The notes under the pieces: generated by a model
Database searches by the model: none
The model's input: the letters and a program-made list of their open reading frames with translations, nothing else
Told to the model about the DNA's origin: nothing
Position numbers and translations under genes: made by a program
Source of the DNA: JBDRNE01 sp043812935
GTDB lineage: Bacteria > Omnitrophota > Gorgyraeia > Tantalellales > Tantalellaceae
Assembly: GCA_043812935.1 (NCBI GenBank)
Contig: JBDRLO010000059.1
Coordinates: 1-64,000, forward strand
Length of the DNA stretch: 64,000 nucleotides
Direction of reading: 5' to 3'
Part shown: one piece after another, positions 1 to 8,880 of the stretch
Layout: the number at the start of each line of letters is the position of its first letter
Numbering within the stretch: position 1 is the first letter of the stretch

Positions 1-366
1 CTCTCCTCCGGCCTGCTGGCTTGCTCCGGGTTTTCCGTCTTTGTCCTGGCCCTCTCCTCCTGCCTGCTGGCTTACTCCGGGTTTTCCGTCTTTGTCCTGG
101 CCCTCTCCTCCGGCCTGCTGGCTTGCTCCGGGTTTTCCGTCTTTGTCCTGTCCCTCTCCTCCGGCCTGCTGGCTTGCTCCGGGTTTTCCATCTTTGTCCT
201 GGCCCTCTTCTCCTGCCTGCTGGCTTGCTCCGGGTTTTCCGTCTTTGTCCTGGCCCTCTCCTCCGGCCTGCTGGCTTGCTCCGGGTTTTCCGTCTTTGTC
301 CTGGCCCTCTCCTCCGGCCTGCTGGCTTGCTCCGGGTTTTCCATCTTTGTCCTGTCCCTCTCCTCC
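1..366 (-). repeat. 51-bp tandem repeat inside the giant gene
   Basis: At least seven consecutive 51-bp units start at 1, 52, 103, 154, 205, 256 and 307, differing by only a few substitutions and continuing past the left edge. Because 51 is divisible by three the frame is kept. Each unit encodes 17 residues, GGEGQDKDGKPGASQQA with rare changes (for example A to V). The repeat is Gly-rich, hydrophilic and charge-mixed, as expected of an extended linker. Near-identity at the DNA level implies recent expansion or homogenisation, and copy number may be wrong in an assembly. Confidence 0.95.
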
Positions 367-3300
367 AGGCTGCGGTTTTCCACCTTTACATCCGGATTTA
401 TCAATATCAGCCATTTCCTTGACCAGTTCTTTAACACTGTTCTTTAACTCTTCTAAAGAATTATCCGAGTTCTTTAACTCATTTCTGACATCATTACTTG
501 CCGCTTTGACTTCTTCTATTTGATTTTTTATTTCATCAGCAATCTGTGAAACATGCGTTGAATCACCTGTCCTTTTATTCAGCTCTTTCATTCTTTTGGC
601 CAATTTTCTGAGTTTATTAACTTTATCCTGGAGATTCTTGATTCTATTATTTACTTTGTTTGTATCTACTTCAAATTTGGAAGCATTTTTCTGCATATCA
701 TTGCCCATAGAGGGTATAGGCGCGTTAGCCGCGGTTTCTGAACTTTTATCCGCTAAATCCTTGGCACCATTCTCCAAAAGATCACCCTTACGGCCTAAAT
801 CATTTGCTTTATCCTGTAAATCATCGGTTTTCTTGTCAATTTCATCTATCTGGGCGCCTCCATCCTGTGATAAATCTTTAGGATCTTGCGGCATTCTGTT
901 TTTGAGGTCTCCCGCGTTTTTGCCAACGTTTTTTGACTCATCCGCGATATTGGTCAATGTGTTTTCCATTGACTCTATCATATTATCCAGTTGATCCAGC
1001 TGATCCTGCATGTTCTCTATAGACTGCCCCGGATCATCTTTTGAAGGAAATTTATCTGACGGAGTAAAAGGTGATGGTTTTGTCCGGGAAGGTTTTCCCG
1101 GTTTTGAACCTCCAGGAGTATGCCCTTTAGAAGGCTGTGGTTTACCACCACCCATGGCCATGGAATTCATCATATCCATTATTTGTTTAATAATTTGTTC
1201 CTGAATTTTTTTCGGAAGCGCGTCAAACATTTGCTGCAGTTTATCTTTATCTGCGTCTGTTAAATTATCCGGATCCATATCATCAACATCGGGATTATTT
1301 TCGTTTTTCATTTTCGTGAGCATTTCCCTTTGTTTAGCAGCTTCAATATCCTCTTCGAAAAGTTTTTTGTACTCATTCCATATTCCGTCTTTATCATTAA
1401 CAATGATTTCAAAAATATCTTTGTAATTGGAATATTTTCCCGCCTGGAACATAATTTTCAGCCATCCGTCAAAAGTATTATCTAACGCATCAGCAACAAG
1501 TGAACCCTTTTTTAAACGCGGATCCAAAGGCAGACAATCTCCGTGTTTTTCAGGATCATACTGGGTGTATTTATAAAGAAGCGAATCCAGATACTGTAAA
1601 TGCAGAGGATATGACTGATACAAGAGTTTTTCGATTTCAGGATCTCCTAAATTGTATTTAAGGTCAAAAACCCGCTGGATTAAATCAGGGATCTCTTTTG
1701 TCATTTTTTGATCTTTTGCTGCTAAAAGCCTGTCTTTAATAAAAGGGACTCCTGAACTAATTGCCCTGGGCAGAAGCAAAGCATCCCATAAAACTTGAAA
1801 TTCAGGGGCACTGAACCATTCTTTGTGCTGGGCTTCAAAATCCTTATCCTTAGCATACTTGGTTCTGTAAATTACTAAGAACAAATTACCAATAGCCCTT
1901 TTTTGCGCGGCCTCTCTGGCTTTAATTCTGTCCGGATTTCTTTTATCAGGATAAAGTGTAAACGGCCAATAATAAATTTCCGCCCTGCGCCAGGATTTCA
2001 TACCCGTGGCCTGGTTCTCCCGAAATTCCACTTTACATTGCCATAATCCCAACCTGTCTTTTACGTCTTTGGGGAAAAATTTTACTCTTACACCGAAATG
2101 CTGACGCGCTAATGCTTCCAGCATAAGAATAAGCTCTTTCTCTACCCATATTCTGTCAGCTTCACTAGGCGGGCCCATAGTATCATCTAAAGTCTGAAAA
2201 AAATCTTTAAGAGTACGTACAGGATGTTTGCCGGTTCTTGGGGCTTGCCGCAAAATTGATACTAGCTTTTCATTTTCTTCATTTGACAAATCATCTAATC
2301 CTGCTTCATACTCTTTTTCTGAAGCACGCAAAACTGCTTTTTCGCCATCTATCGGCTCGATCCATTTTTTTTCTTCACATAACTTTGTCCAAATAGTTTC
2401 TCCATCCGTAAAGACATCCATAATAGTTTGTTTTAAAACAGTTCTTTTCTGATATTCTCCTATCATTATTCCGGCCATTATCCTGCCGACTGCTTCTTGC
2501 GCAACATATTCATCTTTCAAAAACTGATACTTTTCAACATCAGACAATTCTTTATTGGCATTTTCCCTATACCTTTTTAACTGCAAACTATTTAATCCCA
2601 TTTTGTCATATACTTTTATGGCTTCAAACACAAGTAAATCTATTGAAAAGCTTTCTGCCCTCTCATCTGTTTTGGATCCCTCCAATATATATAGTGACTT
2701 CCCCGTTTCTGATATCCATTTTCCGTGGTCATATAAAGCTTTTACTTCAGGTAAATACACCGCTCCGAAAATACCTATGTTTTCTTCCGCTTTATCTAAA
2801 TCCCCGTCAAAAGCATGCAGAACCCAATCACACATTGCAATTGAATATGCTATGTGCTCCCATGCCATATTACTTTTTATCTGTCCGTGATCCGGCATAT
2901 AATGCGCGACCAATTCATGCACAATGGTGCTTCTTATCGTTTTTTTGTCCCATTTCGCACGCATATATATCCTTTTGTCATCCGCATTATAAGCACCTTC
3001 CGCACCGGAAAAAAGAGGTGTCATATCTAAAACTTTTGCCATGATAGAATTGTGCTTATCTTCAAAAACACTTTCCATAAAATATTTTTCTGGTAAAACA
3101 TTCTCAAAACTATACAGCGAAATATCACTTTTGATTTGTTTTGTCCATTCGCCCCTTTCATTTTCATCATCGTACAAAGCTTCTGTTACCTCTTTAATTA
3201 CATCGTTAATAATGTCATCCCAATAAGGAGGCACGGACGGATTAGAAACATTTTTAATTTCCTGGGCAATTGACTTCGAAACACCCAGCATAAAATAATA

Positions 3301-4839
3301 TAAAAACATTTCTTTTGACTGTACTCTATAATGCTGCATTTTTTTAAGGTTGTCATATATGTTTTTACCTAAAACAGGAGAAACCTTGTATTCTTCAAAA
3401 ATCTGATCTAACACCATGGCTTCAAAATTTAAATCTCCCTGCATAAATCCTTCTAACTGAGCAATCTCGCCCATCACAGGTTCAAGAACAGGCATAAACT
3501 CTTTCAGAAGCATAAGAGTTAATGCCTTTACTGAAAAATCGTTTTTACCCATTTCATTGACACATTCCTGTACGGCTTTATAATGTTCCAGGGCTTCTTC
3601 GCGTAGATTTTTACTGACCGCGTAAAAAAGCTTCTCTTTTCCGACCAAATAATTTGCAATCTCTTTTGAAACATTGATTTTTTTGTTTTGGTCAGCATGC
3701 GCATAACTAAATTCCGTTTCTATCGCCTCTGCCAGCATATGGACATCATTACCCTTACCCAAGAGAAGATGAACCATTTCATGTATAATAATACCCAACG
3801 CGTCACTTTCTCCGAGGCTTTTACAATAAGGATCCGCGATATAAATATTCTGTTCAACGAGCTCAGGATTTGCGTTAGGAACATTTGTCTGATTGTGGCC
3901 AAAATGCGCGTTGGCATTTAAAAACATAACTCTTTCTTTTGTTTTATGTAAAAACCTGAATTCATCATCTCCGCCCTCAGGCATCAGAAAAAAACATTTA
4001 AATTTCGGATGCTGTGCCAGTTCTGTTAAATTTTGAATCAGTTTTTCAAACGTCAGGTTTTCATTAATCGCTTTAATTGATTTTTCTAACCATTTTTTAA
4101 TTTCCGGAGCAACTGTTTCATTCATATTTCCTAATGTTGTAACAAAACTATTTCGCATCTTTGACTGATTATAGTCTGAAGTATGGTCATTTTTTGTGTT
4201 AATAAGTTTACGAATCATTGTATTCAATTCATCATGCACTTCATCCGGCCAATCACCGGAAGCAATATTTGCAGATTTAACGAAAGGCTCCTGAATGTTT
4301 TTTGGGGACATAATTTTTCGTACGCAGATTTTTTTATTACTATTGCGGCAGGATATTTCAGGCCACTCGCTGATAACAGAATCATTTTTGAATTTATTCT
4401 TGTCCTGCGAAAAGAAAAACCTTATCTCATAAGGCTCCGTGCTGAGCGGAATTAGAATTGAACCATTTTCACGCCTGTGACCCGATATATCATATTCTTT
4501 TTTATTAAGCGTCAGATCATTAAACTGCTGCCTGCCCAACAAGTTTTTTATATAGCTAACAAAAGCATCATGGTCTAATTGCAGTTTTTTTTCTGATTCA
4601 ACTTCCAACAAATTTGCCACACCATACATAATAAACGGAAAAACAAATGATTCAGAAGAAAAACTTGTATCCAACAGGCCGGACTGATAATCAGAAACTG
4701 CGGAACGAAGTTTATTTGAAATATTGGATGGAACTATAAACTTCTGCGCGCCGAATCCAATATTCTGTGCACTTACAAACTGATTGCACAAAAATGTAGT
4801 ACAAACGATAATTGCAGTTATTTTTTTAAAAACTTTCAT
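1..4839 (-). CDS. Giant secreted protein, HExxH motif plus coiled coil and Gly-rich repeats (C-terminus off window)
   Basis: The reading frame is open from an ATG at 4839 to the left edge (1613 codons, no stop), so the C-terminus is missing. Residues 1-24 look like a Sec signal peptide (basic start, hydrophobic core, VSA-type cleavage site). A canonical zinc-peptidase motif HEMVH lies at residues 353-357, with an acidic AEAIETE stretch about 15 residues later. A second, non-canonical HELVAH lies at 641-646. Residues about 1230-1275 are Gly/Pro/Lys/Ser-rich, about 1276-1480 are Asn/Asp/Lys-rich heptad-like coiled coil, and from about 1491 a 17-residue repeat starts. I do not recognise a family over the full length. 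A secreted or surface metallopeptidase-like giant protein is my inference; the zinc motif is seen, activity is not proven. A possible promoter lies just upstream. Confidence 0.8.
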   Translation of the reverse strand, partial: MKVFKKITAIIVCTTFLCNQFVSAQNIGFGAQKFIVPSNISNKLRSAVSDYQSGLLDTSFSSESFVFPFIMYGVANLLEVESEKKLQLDHDAFVSYIKNLLGRQQFNDLTLNKKEYDISGHRRENGSILIPLSTEPYEIRFFFSQDKNKFKNDSVISEWPEISCRNSNKKICVRKIMSPKNIQEPFVKSANIASGDWPDEVHDELNTMIRKLINTKNDHTSDYNQSKMRNSFVTTLGNMNETVAPEIKKWLEKSIKAINENLTFEKLIQNLTELAQHPKFKCFFLMPEGGDDEFRFLHKTKERVMFLNANAHFGHNQTNVPNANPELVEQNIYIADPYCKSLGESDALGIIIHEMVHLLLGKGNDVHMLAEAIETEFSYAHADQNKKINVSKEIANYLVGKEKLFYAVSKNLREEALEHYKAVQECVNEMGKNDFSVKALTLMLLKEFMPVLEPVMGEIAQLEGFMQGDLNFEAMVLDQIFEEYKVSPVLGKNIYDNLKKMQHYRVQSKEMFLYYFMLGVSKSIAQEIKNVSNPSVPPYWDDIINDVIKEVTEALYDDENERGEWTKQIKSDISLYSFENVLPEKYFMESVFEDKHNSIMAKVLDMTPLFSGAEGAYNADDKRIYMRAKWDKKTIRSTIVHELVAHYMPDHGQIKSNMAWEHIAYSIAMCDWVLHAFDGDLDKAEENIGIFGAVYLPEVKALYDHGKWISETGKSLYILEGSKTDERAESFSIDLLVFEAIKVYDKMGLNSLQLKRYRENANKELSDVEKYQFLKDEYVAQEAVGRIMAGIMIGEYQKRTVLKQTIMDVFTDGETIWTKLCEEKKWIEPIDGEKAVLRASEKEYEAGLDDLSNEENEKLVSILRQAPRTGKHPVRTLKDFFQTLDDTMGPPSEADRIWVEKELILMLEALARQHFGVRVKFFPKDVKDRLGLWQCKVEFRENQATGMKSWRRAEIYYWPFTLYPDKRNPDRIKAREAAQKRAIGNLFLVIYRTKYAKDKDFEAQHKEWFSAPEFQVLWDALLLPRAISSGVPFIKDRLLAAKDQKMTKEIPDLIQRVFDLKYNLGDPEIEKLLYQSYPLHLQYLDSLLYKYTQYDPEKHGDCLPLDPRLKKGSLVADALDNTFDGWLKIMFQAGKYSNYKDIFEIIVNDKDGIWNEYKKLFEEDIEAAKQREMLTKMKNENNPDVDDMDPDNLTDADKDKLQQMFDALPKKIQEQIIKQIMDMMNSMAMGGGKPQPSKGHTPGGSKPGKPSRTKPSPFTPSDKFPSKDDPGQSIENMQDQLDQLDNMIESMENTLTNIADESKNVGKNAGDLKNRMPQDPKDLSQDGGAQIDEIDKKTDDLQDKANDLGRKGDLLENGAKDLADKSSETAANAPIPSMGNDMQKNASKFEVDTNKVNNRIKNLQDKVNKLRKLAKRMKELNKRTGDSTHVSQIADEIKNQIEEVKAASNDVRNELKNSDNSLEELKNSVKELVKEMADIDKSGCKGGKPQPGGEGQDKDGKPGASQQAGGEGQDKDGKPGASQQAGGEGQDKDGKPGASQQAGEEGQDKDGKPGASQQAGGEGQDKDGKPGASQQAGGEGQDKDGKPGVSQQAGGEGQDKDGKPGASQQAGGE

Positions 4840-4900
4840 ATTATCCGCGGTTATAAATTATAGAATATAAAATGTGTTTTTTGCTTTTTTTTTGTATAAC

Positions 4901-4929
4901 AGTATCTCAAAAAAATAATATTCTGTCAA
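4901..4929 (-). promoter_or_regulatory. Putative sigma-70 promoter of the giant secreted gene
   Basis: Minus strand: TTGACA (4924-4929), 17-bp spacer, GATACT (4901-4906), about 60 bp upstream of the ATG at 4839. The rest of the 4840-5153 gap is AT-rich and I see no gene or clear terminator in it. The start codon has only a weak Shine-Dalgarno sequence. Confidence 0.5.
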
Positions 4930-5153
4930 CAAAAAACAAGTTAGTTTTCTAGCTTTTTTTTATTATACACCGTGGCCTAAATTAGTAAGAAAGTGAAGAA
5001 GTTTGTTAGCTGTTCAGAAATTCGTCCGGAAAATTGTTTAGTTTAGTAATTATAGCTTATTCCGAACCAAATCTACCGAAAAAAGATAGGTCAGTAAAAT
5101 ACATAACATATTTTAAATATTGGGATTACCGAAAAGTGCTGTTCCGTCTGGAA

Positions 5154-6374
5154 TCAGAACCTAATGAGGGTAGAAATCTTAAATACCGGCAGAAACATAC
5201 AAATTACTATGCCGCCGATTACTATTCCCAAAAAAGCGATTATTAGAGGCTCTATCAAACTTGTCATACTATCAACCACAACATCAACCTGTTCATCGGA
5301 GAAATCAGCGATTTTTGTAAGCATTGTTTCCAATTGCCCGCTCTTTTCTCCAACCGAAACCATGCGTATAACAACCGGCGGAAATATCCCGCTTTTTTCC
5401 AATGGTTCCGCAATGGTTTCTCCTTCGCGAACACTTTCTTTTACTTTGTAAATCGAACGCTCGACAACAAGGTTTCCGGATGTTTTTGCCACAATCTCAA
5501 GTGCTGAAAGTATCGGCACTCCGCTTTTAACCAACGTTGCTAATGTACGGGTAAATTTGCTTATTGAAACCTTTTTAAATAAAGGGCCAAAAACCGGAAG
5601 TTTCAATTTTATACTGTCTAAAACAAATTTTCCTTTGTCTGTTGCTATATACATTTTTAACGAAATCATGGCAATAATAAATCCTATAACAAAAAAACCA
5701 AAATATTTCCGGGTTATATCGCTTATATTAATCAAAATTTGTGTAGGCGCGGGCAAAGCCGAACCAAACCCTGCAAACATATCTTTAAAAACAGGAATAA
5801 CTTTTATGATCATTACAAGGGTTATTGCCAACGCCATTGACGTTACAACTCCGGGATAAATCATGGCAGATTTAATTTTTTTCTGAAGAGTGTTACTTTT
5901 TTCTAAATATGAAGCTACCCGCTCTAAAACATCTTCTAACATACCGCTAGACTCACCAGCCTTTACCATATTTATAAAATAATCAGAAAAAACTTCCGAA
6001 TACTTACTCATGGCTTCTGAAAAACTCGCACCCGTATTAACAGCGTCTTTTACTTCTTTTAAAACTTTTTTAAACCGCGGATTATCAATCTGCTCCGCTA
6101 AAGTTTCAAGTGAACTAACAATTGTGATGCCTGCCGATGTCATAGTCGCCATTTGCCGCGCGAATACCACTAGTTCTTCCATTTTTATTTTTTTTCTACC
6201 AAAAATCTTTGTTCCTGAAAATAAAGATTTTTTTTTCACGGTTTCTTCCAACTTCAAAATAAGCAGGTTTTTACTTCGCAACAAATCTAAAACATATTTT
6301 TTGTCCGCGCCTTCAATTTCTCCTTTAACTGTGCGGCCGTTACTTTCTTTTGCTACATACATAAACTTCGGCAT
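5154..6374 (-). CDS. pilC: Type IV pilus / type II secretion inner-membrane platform protein (PilC/GspF)
   Basis: PilC/GspF is the polytopic inner-membrane platform on which PilB and PilT ATPases act. At 406 residues it has the usual family length. Two T2SSF domains are visible, about residues 70-190 and 270-390, each with the FARQMATMTSAG-like and FTRTLATLVKSG-like helix starts typical of the family. Hydrophobic segments lie near 170-190, 220-245 and 375-400. The start has a good AAGGA Shine-Dalgarno. It is the last gene of the motor operon and is separated from the pilB genes by an inserted nucleotidyltransferase pair. Pilus and type II secretion versions cannot be told apart here, but the pilT gene favours a pilus. 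Confidence 0.93.
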   Translation of the reverse strand: MPKFMYVAKESNGRTVKGEIEGADKKYVLDLLRSKNLLILKLEETVKKKSLFSGTKIFGRKKIKMEELVVFARQMATMTSAGITIVSSLETLAEQIDNPRFKKVLKEVKDAVNTGASFSEAMSKYSEVFSDYFINMVKAGESSGMLEDVLERVASYLEKSNTLQKKIKSAMIYPGVVTSMALAITLVMIIKVIPVFKDMFAGFGSALPAPTQILINISDITRKYFGFFVIGFIIAMISLKMYIATDKGKFVLDSIKLKLPVFGPLFKKVSISKFTRTLATLVKSGVPILSALEIVAKTSGNLVVERSIYKVKESVREGETIAEPLEKSGIFPPVVIRMVSVGEKSGQLETMLTKIADFSDEQVDVVVDSMTSLIEPLIIAFLGIVIGGIVICMFLPVFKISTLIRF

Positions 6375-6444
6375 ATTTTCCTTCGCCCTTTCACTTGACT
6401 CGTTGTAATACCAATTTTTTTAATATTACTAATGAATCCCCGTA

Positions 6445-6939
6445 TTATATTCTTTTTCTTTTATCCCGAACAATTCTCTTAGCCTTAGGCTCTGAAGTCT
6501 TAACAATAATATCCAAATCAATTTTATCCTGTTTACGGCTTGATGCTTTTTTAGACTTTATTAATTCTTTTTTGCCAATAAAAAATATTTTAATTTTGCC
6601 GTAATTTGTCTTTTTTCGGTTTTTCCAAACCTCTTTAAAATCAACTCCACTAATGGAAGTCAAAATATCAATCCGTATTGGCTCATACCCTAATTGTATA
6701 ATCCGGCCGCAATAGGCAAAGTCTTCTCCCTTCAAATTAAGGCTATTAAATCCAAAACTATTTAACGCCTTAACAATTTTAGCGGCATTTTCCATAGTTG
6801 GTTCTACTAAAATATCTATATCTTTGGTATAGCGAGGTAATGCATAAAAAGCCACGGCAAAAGCGCCTACAACGCAATATTTAACTTTGTATTTGTTGAA
6901 TAATTTTAACAGATCTTCGTAATCTTTTTCTATTTTCAT
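6445..6939 (-). CDS. Nucleotidyltransferase-fold protein (MNT/AbiEii-like)
   Basis: This 164-residue protein shows the start of a polymerase-beta-like nucleotidyltransferase: a GAFA motif at 25-28, then an arginine and the metal-binding pair D40 and D42 in TKDID. I chose the ATG at 6939 because it has GGGAG at good spacing; an ATG at 6951 would add four residues. The C-terminus is Lys/Arg-rich. It overlaps the small upstream gene and sits inside the pilus operon, between a pilB and pilC, where it has no obvious role. Such pairs are often toxin-antitoxin-like or mobile accessory modules. Substrate unknown. Confidence 0.75.
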   Translation of the reverse strand: MKIEKDYEDLLKLFNKYKVKYCVVGAFAVAFYALPRYTKDIDILVEPTMENAAKIVKALNSFGFNSLNLKGEDFAYCGRIIQLGYEPIRIDILTSISGVDFKEVWKNRKKTNYGKIKIFFIGKKELIKSKKASSRKQDKIDLDIIVKTSEPKAKRIVRDKRKRI

Positions 6940-7087
6940 TTTTACTCCCATTAAATTTACAATGTATTTCTCTCAAAAACTGGAGTACATCCAAGCGGTC
7001 TGTTCCGGACATCGACCGATAATACTTTTCATCAAAAGTCCGTGCTTCTTTAAAAGACAAAGCTTTATTTATCCATATCTTTTTCAT
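6881..7087 (-). CDS. Small partner protein of the nucleotidyltransferase
   Basis: This 68-residue basic protein has a KEARTFDEKYY stretch, a central DRLDVLQFLRE helix and an Arg-rich C-terminus (RKRLRRSVKIIQQ). It immediately precedes the nucleotidyltransferase and overlaps it by 59 bases in another frame. I recall small genes of this type ahead of nucleotidyltransferases, but no named family is certain. The Shine-Dalgarno is weak. The overlap suggests translational coupling and a joint function, perhaps an antitoxin or substrate adaptor (inference). Confidence 0.6.
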   Translation of the reverse strand: MKKIWINKALSFKEARTFDEKYYRSMSGTDRLDVLQFLREIHCKFNGSKNENRKRLRRSVKIIQQIQS

Positions 7088-7111
7088 ATTAAATTTACTT
7101 TTCTTTTCATT

Positions 7112-7151
7112 TAAACCGGTAAACCGGCTAACCAGCTAACCGGCTAACCAA
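7112..7151. repeat. Short degenerate CCGGTTAG-type tandem repeat
   Basis: Five imperfect 8-9 bp units of the type AACCGGCTA lie between the nucleotidyltransferase module and the pilB-type gene. Similar runs occur at 29582-29613, 32857-32872, 39899-39926 and 56670-56695, always between genes. Confidence 0.7.
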
Positions 7152-8858
7152 CTATGTGACTCTCAAAACCTCTTCCAATGTAGTCCACCCTTTTATAAAC
7201 TTTATCATAGCATTATCACGTAAAGTCCTTACACCTTTTGAATCCAGATATTGCCTTATATCTCCTTCGGATTTTCTTTTATTTATCATTTCTTTTAAAG
7301 TATTATCAATAAGCAGTGTTTCCAATGTCCCTAAACGGCCGTAATACCCTGTTCCGTTGCATAAATCACAGCCTTTTCCATGAAAATATTTTCCGGTTTC
7401 AATATACTTTTTATATTTGCATTCTATTTCTTTGAGAACTTTTTCCGGTATTTTTGTTTCAGTTTTACAATTGGGGCAAATTTTCCGAAGAAGCCTCTGC
7501 GCACATGACATAATCAGACTCGACGCGATAAGAAACGGCTCTATGCCCATATTTTCAAGACGTGTAATCGCACCCACCGCGTCATTTGTATGAAGCGTAC
7601 TCAAAACCATCTGTCCAGTCAGAGACGCTTTAATCGCGATATCAGCGGTCTCAAAATCACGAATTTCACCTACCATAATTATATCCGGACTCTGTCTGAG
7701 CAGTGCCCTTAATCCACTGGCAAAATCCAACCCAATTTCCGGATAAGCTGCGATCTGAGTTATTCCCGTAAGCTGATATTCAACAGGATCTTCTACTGTA
7801 ATAATATTTTTTTCCGGGACATTCATTTTATTAAGAACAGAATAAAGCGTTGTTGATTTACCGCTTCCAGTCGGCCCTGTTACCAGAATTATGCCAAAAG
7901 GTTTTTCAAGGGCTTTTTTAAAATCATCTAATGGTTCCGGTAAAAAACCTAAAGTCTCCAATCCAACCGACAAATTGCTCTTATCAAGCGCTCTAAGAAC
8001 TATTTTGTTTCCAAAAGCCGTAGGTAAAGAAGAAACCCTGAAATCAATTTCTTTACCCTCATACTTTGTACGAAACCTGCCGTCTTGCGGCGCCCGGGTT
8101 TCCGTAATATCTAAACTGGACATTATTTTTATTCTTGCTAATATCGCTTTCTGGTTTTTCGAAGGTAAATCAAAAATATCATGCAGTTTCCCATCCACAC
8201 GAAAACGTACGCGTAAAGATTTTTCCTGCGGTTCAATATGAATATCACTCGCGCGTTTTCGTATAGCCTCACTTATAATAAGATCCACCATCTTAATTAT
8301 AGGCGCAGCTTTACTTTCCTGAGTAATTTCCAGCATATCAAAACCCTCAGATTTTTCTATAATCTCTACCTCTGATTTCTCCTTCTCATCTTCAATAACC
8401 GTTAAAATATCTTCTTCCGCGCTTTTAAAAAAACCCCGGATAGATTCCTGAATTTGACGGCGCATCGCAACCACCAACTTTATGTTACACCCGGTAACAG
8501 ATTTAATATCGTCAATTGCTAAAATATCCGTCGGGTCATAAACAACCAACGTAAGGTCATTACCAATTTGCGACAAAGGTACAATCGAATAACGCCGGAT
8601 AAGCTTTTCCGGGATTAGATTCATGCTCTCTTCGGTCAAAGTTAATCGTGAAAGGTCAAGAGGAGGAACATTTAATTCACGGCTTAATACGGTTAAAAAA
8701 CCCATTTCCGGAACAAGATCCGTTTCCGCGAACATTTTGATAACATCACTTTCATTTTTCGCACGCACTTCCGCCAACAGATCGTTTAAACGTTTTTCGT
8801 CTATTAATCCATCTTCCTTTAATGCCTTTAATATTCTGTCTTTCAATGATTCTGCCAT
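7152..8858 (-). CDS. pilB: PilB/GspE-type assembly ATPase, copy 2
   Basis: A 568-residue hexameric secretion ATPase that powers pilin polymerisation. Order seen: MshEN-type N-terminal domain (about 1-150), N2 domain with SDIHIEP (about 205), Walker A GPTGSGKST (about 327), Asp-box VEDPVEY, Walker B region IMVGEIRD, His-box LSTLHTND, and a zinc-binding CxxC pair (CPNC about 460, CDLC about 495). All catalytic motifs are intact. It lies 22 bases downstream of a second ATPase of the same length, so the two are tandem paralogues. The Shine-Dalgarno is weak. Confidence 0.93.
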   Translation of the reverse strand: MAESLKDRILKALKEDGLIDEKRLNDLLAEVRAKNESDVIKMFAETDLVPEMGFLTVLSRELNVPPLDLSRLTLTEESMNLIPEKLIRRYSIVPLSQIGNDLTLVVYDPTDILAIDDIKSVTGCNIKLVVAMRRQIQESIRGFFKSAEEDILTVIEDEKEKSEVEIIEKSEGFDMLEITQESKAAPIIKMVDLIISEAIRKRASDIHIEPQEKSLRVRFRVDGKLHDIFDLPSKNQKAILARIKIMSSLDITETRAPQDGRFRTKYEGKEIDFRVSSLPTAFGNKIVLRALDKSNLSVGLETLGFLPEPLDDFKKALEKPFGIILVTGPTGSGKSTTLYSVLNKMNVPEKNIITVEDPVEYQLTGITQIAAYPEIGLDFASGLRALLRQSPDIIMVGEIRDFETADIAIKASLTGQMVLSTLHTNDAVGAITRLENMGIEPFLIASSLIMSCAQRLLRKICPNCKTETKIPEKVLKEIECKYKKYIETGKYFHGKGCDLCNGTGYYGRLGTLETLLIDNTLKEMINKRKSEGDIRQYLDSKGVRTLRDNAMIKFIKGWTTLEEVLRVT

Positions 8859-8880
8859 AATACCCGGTTTTAATTAAGTA

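Noticed and set aside
21..523. Two + strand frames across the left-edge repeats
   Set aside because: They only reflect the 51-bp repeat read in other frames; the minus-strand frame is open for 1613 codons with a signal peptide.
2898..2919. Second metallopeptidase motif in the giant protein
   Set aside because: HELVAH has three residues between Glu and the second His, so it is not canonical HExxH; listed only as an observation.
5034..5246. + strand ORF over the end of pilC
   Set aside because: It overlaps conserved pilC sequence and has no coding signature.
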